Source: Colias croceus
Lineage: Eukaryota > Arthropoda > Insecta > Lepidoptera > Pieridae
DNA: 64,000 bases
Assembly: GCF_905220415.1 (NCBI RefSeq)
Contig: NC_059544.1
Location: 11,286,501-11,350,500, forward strand
Direction of reading: 5' to 3'
Made by a program: the position numbers and the translations under genes. This document shows positions 60,001 to 64,000 of this stretch, piece after piece; the first letter of the stretch is position 1, and every line of letters starts with the position of its first letter. The notes under the pieces are model-generated. The model saw only the letters and a list, made by a program, of their open reading frames with translations, was not told the DNA's origin and did no database searches.

Positions 60001-60441
60001 TTTAAAACTGTAATGATTATCTCTTTTTGGTATTTTCTTTGGAATACCGTTTCTACTTATACCTACCTTATTGTAGAAGCACTCGGGATGAGCTCTATCT
60101 CGAATGCCACCAGTCTGAAAACGAGCAAAATTTGCCATTATTTTGTCAATTATATAAGACGCTATCTCCAGCAATCATATTCGAGTTGATTTCAAACCGA
60201 TTCTCATGTTAAACGATCAATTTGTTTCATCTTTAGGTTATTATACGAATATCATTCTCGGAGATTAGCGCTCTGTAAAAATTAAGAAATGAGAATACTA
60301 ACCATCGGGCGAGCGATCCTTCTTGCGATCTTTGTGTTTTCGGTGGCGTTTTCGTTCCCGCTCCTCGCCATCTAATGGCGAGCGTGACCTACTCCTGTGC
60401 TTCTTCTTTTTCGATTCTTTCTTGTGTTTTTTGGATCCCAT
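45091..60441 (-). CDS. SART1: SART1 / Snu66, U4/U6.U5 tri-snRNP protein, 16 exons, 742 aa
   Basis: Nuclear splicing factor of the tri-snRNP, needed for its recruitment to the pre-spliceosome. Exons, 5' to 3': 60303-60441, 58470-58575, 57940-58079, 57124-57259, 56391-56496, 55505-55639, 54872-54985, 54150-54350, 53361-53489, 52689-52776, 52106-52239, 51312-51476, 50655-50760, 50146-50320, 49431-49659, 45091-45216; all phases agree. The start [20 protein letters not shown] is a basic RS-like tail. At residues ~104-124 [20 protein letters not shown] is the Hub1/UBL5-interacting (HIND) motif. Further signatures: [79 protein letters not shown] and the end SPYIVLSG. Human SART1 is 800 aa. The last intron contains a 4-kb tandem array. 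Confidence 0.96.
45410..49387. repeat. ~4-kb minisatellite, 30-bp units (~132 copies), in the last SART1 intron
   Basis: The unit has core GGTCAGGGAGCTGTAACAGG followed by tgctttTACA variants, period 30. A higher-order period of 210 bp (7 units) is visible: variant TTTTACACGTGCGGAAGC blocks begin at 48301, 48511 and 48721. The period is a multiple of three, so long plus-strand frames appear (for example 48024-48884, repeating [10 protein letters not shown]), broken by TAA in ggtacttaaataggtcag variants. It ends 43 bp from the 5' splice site of the penultimate SART1 exon and fills almost the whole intron. Confidence 0.97.
49660..50145. other. SART1 intron, no feature
   Basis: AT-rich intron between the exons at 49431-49659 and 50146-50320; apart from the CA/CT-poor background nothing recognisable is seen. 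Confidence 0.5.
52310..52505 (+). repeat. RTE-like repeat tail
   Basis: Contains 'ctctgtccctatgtcccttt' and 'actacgcaacagattttgat' and ends with gcgggcgaagccgcgagcgg. The reverse-oriented relative is at 59166-59355. Confidence 0.65.
52842..53075 (-). repeat. RTE-like repeat tail
   Basis: Contains 'cgttcccgtgggatttccgg', 'ttggttcagtagtttaggcg', (agac)n and tttcgcatttataatattag. Near-copies at 53518-53735, 56540-56775 and 57325-57562. Confidence 0.75.
53518..53735 (-). repeat. RTE-like repeat tail
   Basis: Shorter copy of the 52842-53075 family with an (ac)n run and the end tttcgcatttataataatat. Confidence 0.7.
54055..54149. repeat. CA-rich microsatellite abutting a SART1 donor
   Basis: Units acgcacgcacacacagacgc run to cacactcac, which is the splice donor of the exon at 54150-54350 (gtgagtgtg in SART1 sense). 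The tandem repeat therefore forms the first part of the intron. Confidence 0.75.
55090..55504. repeat. Degenerate tandem duplication including part of a SART1 exon
   Basis: Three imperfect copies of an intron/exon-border segment follow the exon 55505-55639 in SART1 sense. 55291-55364 copies the last ~69 bases of that exon plus its donor with one difference seen; the intermediate copy near 55400-55410 keeps only cacgtaccgcggtgac. The shared intron part is 'ccattctcgcccttattgct' / 'caattctcgcctttattatt'. The duplicated exon piece lacks an acceptor. Confidence 0.85.
56035..56215 (+). repeat. Interspersed repeat tail, second type
   Basis: Contains 'cgtatcgggctgaaatttga' and 'atgcacgtacaaagtcgtgg' and ends gggcgaaagctcg. 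This is a different family from the neighbouring RTE-like tails. Confidence 0.5.
56540..56775 (+). repeat. RTE-like repeat tail
   Basis: Begins tattataaatgcgaaagtaac, contains (tctg)n and 'gatacccgagaaaggacatg' and ends ggaaagctagta. Opposite orientation to the copies at 52842 and 53518. Confidence 0.75.
57325..57562 (+). repeat. RTE-like repeat tail
   Basis: Very similar to 56540-56775, with the same ends and internal 'aactactgaaccaatttgca'. The closeness suggests a recent pair or a segmental copy. Confidence 0.75.
58576..60302. other. SART1: First SART1 intron
   Basis: Mostly AT-rich without clear function. 59166-59355 is an RTE-like tail in minus orientation. A candidate 24-nt microexon (58861-58884, KKKEVE-type reading, phase 1 to 1) has a usable donor but a poor acceptor. 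A second pseudo-exon at 60065-60118 has good splice sites but wrong phase. Confidence 0.5.
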
Positions 60442-60583
60442 ATTGTGTTTTGACCTTACTACTGTATATATGCGATTGTTGATAATAAATTGATGTATTT
60501 GAACAAAGATTCACGTACAACTGTTTTTACTAACAATCAATAATAATTATATCGATAACCTTAAACCACGCAAGTTTTGAAAA

Positions 60584-61199
60584 TAGGCTTGTTGAAAAAA
60601 TATCGATACATCGATATATCGATATTTTTAATTCGAAATATCGATATTTTTTGCCGATATATTGTTAACCGATAAATCGATATATCGATATAAAATATCC
60701 AATATCGAAAATTGTATCAAAAACGATATTTTTATTTTATTTATGGATTTTGGCTAAAGTCGCTAGAATTCAAAGCCGTAAAACAAATGAAAAAATAACT
60801 GTTTAGTCTATGACTTGTGTTGACACCACACTTGACAGTTGACAGTTGGCACTTCACTTGACACTTCACTACTTCAGTTGTTTACTATCCTATCTCTCAA
60901 GTTGGATCGAACTGCACATGGTGTGCGAATTTTATTATAATCGGTTAAGTGGTTTAGGAGTCCATTGAGGACAAACATTGTGACACGAGATTTATATATG
61001 TATATTAAGATAAGATTACAATAATTGATATTATTGCGCTAAATACACTGTTATTTTAAAACCACTTTTTTTTTTTAATTTTGCCGATATATCGATATAT
61101 CGATAATTTTTCCGCGATATATCAATGCCGATATTGATATTTTTTTTAAATATCGATGTATCGATATATCGATATTTTTTTTCACTTTCGACATCCCTA
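60584..61199. mobile_element. hAT-type MITE rich in TATCGATA, 616 bp
   Basis: Ends TAGGCTTGTTGAAA (60584) and, inverted, TAGGGATGTCGAAA (to 61199), flanked by an exact 8-bp duplication TTTGAAAA (60576-60583 and 61200-61207). Both arms carry runs of TATCGATA / ATCGATATATCG, with at least six octamers. The centre (about 60725-61075) has no open frame. It lies 140 bp upstream of the SART1 start codon, between two divergent genes. Confidence 0.9.
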
Positions 61200-61314
61200 T
61201 TTGAAAACACATTCAGATTGACAGTTGACTGTTGAACGTCAGTCGTCAATTGACATTTGACATTAAGACCACAGACATCGTAATATACTGCCGATAGATT
61301 AAAAACTGTGATTA

Positions 61315-61362
61315 AAAATTTTGGTTCGATTAACACGTTGGTGTTAATCGAACCAAAATTTT
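61315..61362. repeat. Perfect 22-bp palindrome with 4-base loop
   Basis: Arm aaaattttggttcgattaac+ac (61315-61336), loop gttg, and exact inverted arm to 61362. It lies in the divergent SART1 / LRRC71-like spacer and is not part of the neighbouring MITE. Confidence 0.9.
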
Positions 61363-61615
61363 GGGCCTCTAGAACATCGTTGAGTCGGTAGCGACTAGCG
61401 CATACCTTCTAGCATCTTAAGTTTTAGATTTGCATATATAACTTTTAAGAAAGTTTTATATGAATCATCCAATAATAAAAATTAAATTTCACAGAGGATA
61501 TATTTTGGACTGGCATAAAAAAATAAATCACTTTTGTCATCTTTCTTAACTAATTCTTCTTTGTAAAAGTACCTTTTTATGAAATATCCTTTAAATTCAT
61601 TAAATAAACAATAAC

Positions 61616-61724
61616 ATGGTAGAAGAAACAAGACCCACACCTTTCGATCTTATAACCTTCCTACCCTATGCATGCAAACAATTAGAAGCTTCTTTTGATG
61701 TTAAAGTAGAAACTCGAATTCTGG
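61616..61724 (+). CDS. First exon of a second LRRC71-like gene (3' part beyond window)
   Basis: An ATG-started frame reads MVEETRPTPFDLITFLPYAC and continues KQLEASFDVKVETRIL to a donor (G|gttagt) in phase 1. The LRRC71-like gene on the other side of SART1 has TRPTPLDIIAFIPYACYQME then AQFEVRVLTRIK, also with a phase-1 donor. The shared block and intron phase show paralogy. No further exon is seen up to 64000; a hAT insertion occupies most of the rest, so the remaining exon(s) lie beyond or the copy is dead. Confidence 0.75.
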
Positions 61725-61870
61725 GTTAGTTTAGTTTTTTCTCATAATACCTATTTCAGGTCATACTATTCATCCGGCTTTGCCCGTGGTACAACAATAA
61801 ACTAAAGCATCGTATTTTCCATTGGTGAAGTAATTTTTGACATTGGTCCAGTTAGATCTAGACTCTAGAG

Positions 61871-63768
61871 CAGTGCCGGATTAAGCCAGCGCGGGGCCTG
61901 TAGCAAATTCTGTCAAGAGGCCCTTCGTTTGCTATAGTTTCTCAAGTTAAAGGGTATTAAATAAAACAAAACTATTACAAATAAACTTTTCTGCATTTAA
62001 TATGGGCAAATTTAGAGATAACTTATTAATTTATTGTCATTTCCATAAAGCTATGTGTGCTGTCTCGATTTCGCCGCTGCGCTGCACTGTACGTACACGG
62101 TGCTTCTGTGTCGGTGTTATGTTACCAGATATTGAAAATTTTCCCAAATTTTTCCCCGACTATGGAAGAAAGAGGGTTATGTTTTTCGAGTGTATCTATG
62201 TATAATATTTCTTTGGCACGCCCTGCAGTATAAACCGCTGAACCGATTTTGATTTATGAGGTGACATTGCAATCATCTGAATTATTATGGTAGTGGTGTT
62301 AGTGACGTTCTACATAAATTAGCTGTCAGGGTTTAATTTTAATTTTAATATAAATATTTGTATATGATAATTTTTTATAATATTGTAAAAATTCTTTTGT
62401 TACATAAACGATAAATTTTTAATTAAATAAATTACATAAAATAAAATGTTTCAAAATTACAATGATTACCTATATTATTTTTTATTTTCAAAATATATGA
62501 ATGCGGATAGCGGTAGTTTTTAGTCTAGAACACGGGACATTTTATTTTTAGAAAGAAAGAAGGAAGAAACCATTTATTCCAATACACACAAACACACAAC
62601 AATAGCATTGTAAATTATGAATAATAGGTAATCATAAGGAAAACATTAATTTATGTATGGTTGCTTGCGCTAAAAAAGGAAGCCACTCAGGATACCTGAG
62701 GCATAATACCTTAACACTGATTTTCAGTGACACCTTACGACATCCACATTGTCAGCTGCTTTACTGGATAATAAATAAATATAATTCCTGAATAATAATA
62801 ATTTTGTCATATCCATCACGGAGTTCAAATGAATTAAATCGCGGGCGAAAACGACTCTGACACTTTTAAGCTATATAAAAGTAACAAAAAAAAAGTATTA
62901 TGCTTATTAAAATTATCTTATAATGATCATGAACCTTTATTGCACTATACAAATAATCACATTCACGATCGAAAAATCCAACAGCACTACCTCGAAGATC
63001 TTTTAACCATTTCACGGTTTTACACATAAAAATGGCAAATTCATTTTCAAAATACTGGCAGCATACGTTGAAGTTTTGTATTCCTTCGTAATTCGTATAT
63101 GTAAAATTATTATTTGTATACAAAATTAAATAAGCCAAATAATCTACAGAGAACCTGTAAAACGATGTTTTTATCTTTTTGTTTGTTTTCGGGAACAAAT
63201 TTTACAGCGTTTTAATATCTTAAGACAGCATTTTTTTACTAAAATAGCAAACCCCTTTTGACGTATTGCATGACACTATAATCGCTATAGCACTGGCGGA
63301 GGTTCGTATTCGTTTTTGATTTCGTATTTTCTTTGACAAGGGCGATGGATGATTGTCATGCTCCATCTGCCCGTTATTTTGTAATTGTTAGTCGGTAGAA
63401 TCCTATTTTATTTGATCGGGTTGTTACGACTAGCTCGTTCGATGACAATATCAGGGGATTCCCCTGTTAGTTTTGCCGTGCTACCAACTTGCGTGTAGCG
63501 CAGTGCAAGCAGTACAACAAAACTTTTGGTGTAGCCAGCGCTCAATTGTAGAAACGTGATAAAATTTTAAATTATTGTTGTGAAAAAATTTGATGTGTAA
63601 AATATTTTGATACCAACGTTTCTCGTGGTAGGCACGTGTATTTTTTTACGGTACGTGTATTATAAATTGATATTTTTTTACGGTCAGACAGGTATTAGAC
63701 CGCGGGGCCCCCCGAGTCGCGGGGCCCGTAGCATTTGCTACTCTTGCTACGTGGCTAATCCGGCACTG
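61871..63768. mobile_element. Non-autonomous hAT element, 1,898 bp
   Basis: Inverted ends CAGTGCCGGATTA (61871) and its complement TAATCCGGCACTG (to 63768), extended by similar GGGGCC(C/T)GTAGCA subterminal blocks. An exact 8-bp duplication CTCTAGAG flanks it (61863-61870, 63769-63776). No transposase frame is visible; the longest minus-strand frame (62866-63198) has no hAT motif. A nested LINE tail lies at 62545-62745. The block 'caggggattcccctg' near 63451 resembles subterminal DNA of the first hAT (26910-26980). Confidence 0.9.
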
Positions 63769-63776
63769 CTCTAGAG

Positions 63777-64000
63777 CCTAGAGGGGAAACTTCTCCACAT
63801 TCTATTCAGCGCTACAGTTACTGAGATTTGCATATTATAATGAGATTATAGATTAACTGAAAATGCGTAGTCTGTGTTTTCTGTTTTTATAATCGTTACT
63901 TTTTTGAAAATGCGGGTAGTCTGTGTTTTCTGTTTTTATCATCGTTATGTTTTTGTGAATAGGTATACGTTTGATTAATTTATTTAAGTATTTGTAATTT
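63777..64000. other. No feature seen
   Basis: AT-rich sequence with a short direct repeat (tagtctgtgttttctgtttt at about 63870 and 63915). It is presumably intron of the second LRRC71-like gene. Confidence 0.4.

Noticed and set aside
60065..60118. SART1-strand pseudo-exon reading [15 protein letters not shown]
   Set aside because: Good acceptor and donor, but it is phase 0 whereas SART1 exon 1 ends in phase 1, giving an immediate stop.
62866..63198. 110-codon minus-strand frame in the second hAT
   Set aside because: No hAT motif, AT-rich composition and no homology I can recognise; probably chance.

Overview
This is an animal nuclear window and almost certainly lepidopteran. It has AT-rich introns with short, often very GC-rich exons, a tRNA-derived SINE with a TGATGATGATGA tail, truncated Jockey/RTE-type LINE tails, BEL/Pao and hAT elements, and insect-like gene structures. 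Genes were reconstructed by eye from splice signals. Reading phase was checked arithmetically across every junction of the two large genes, and all junctions agree.

Layout. Positions 3303-40223 (+) hold 45 in-phase exons (2,456 codons plus stop) of the LYST / Drosophila mauve orthologue, a giant BEACH-WD40 protein of lysosome-related organelles. The N-terminal part lies upstream of the window. Downstream and convergent is a two-exon gene for an LRRC71-like leucine-rich-repeat protein (42600-44094, -). Next is the 16-exon SART1/Snu66 gene of the U4/U6.U5 tri-snRNP (45091-60441, -), whose last intron is filled by a ~4 kb array of 30-bp repeats. Divergent from SART1, a second LRRC71-like first exon starts at 61616 (+) and its gene runs off the window.

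Mobile DNA is dense and some of it is young. A complete hAT element with an 852-codon transposase and perfect 8-bp target duplication sits inside a minisatellite in a LYST intron (23231-27216). A BEL/Pao LTR element (33433-39454) has two 1,728-bp LTRs that differ at one position I could find. It encodes only gag and protease and has landed 16 bp from a LYST splice acceptor. A hAT-type MITE rich in TATCGATA lies between SART1 and the second LRRC71-like exon (60584-61199). A second, non-autonomous hAT with perfect target duplication is at 61871-63768. Smaller MITEs, SINEs and dead LINE fragments fill most of the longer introns.

The host genes have no obvious shared pathway: LYST acts in vesicle traffic, SART1 in splicing and LRRC71 in cilia or sperm. 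The most interesting material is how transposons have reshaped introns: a branch-point-like CTAAC supplied by an LTR, repeated tRNA-Tyr primer-site remnants near exon edges, a decoy duplicated exon end, and an inverted pair of LRRC71-like first exons flanking SART1.
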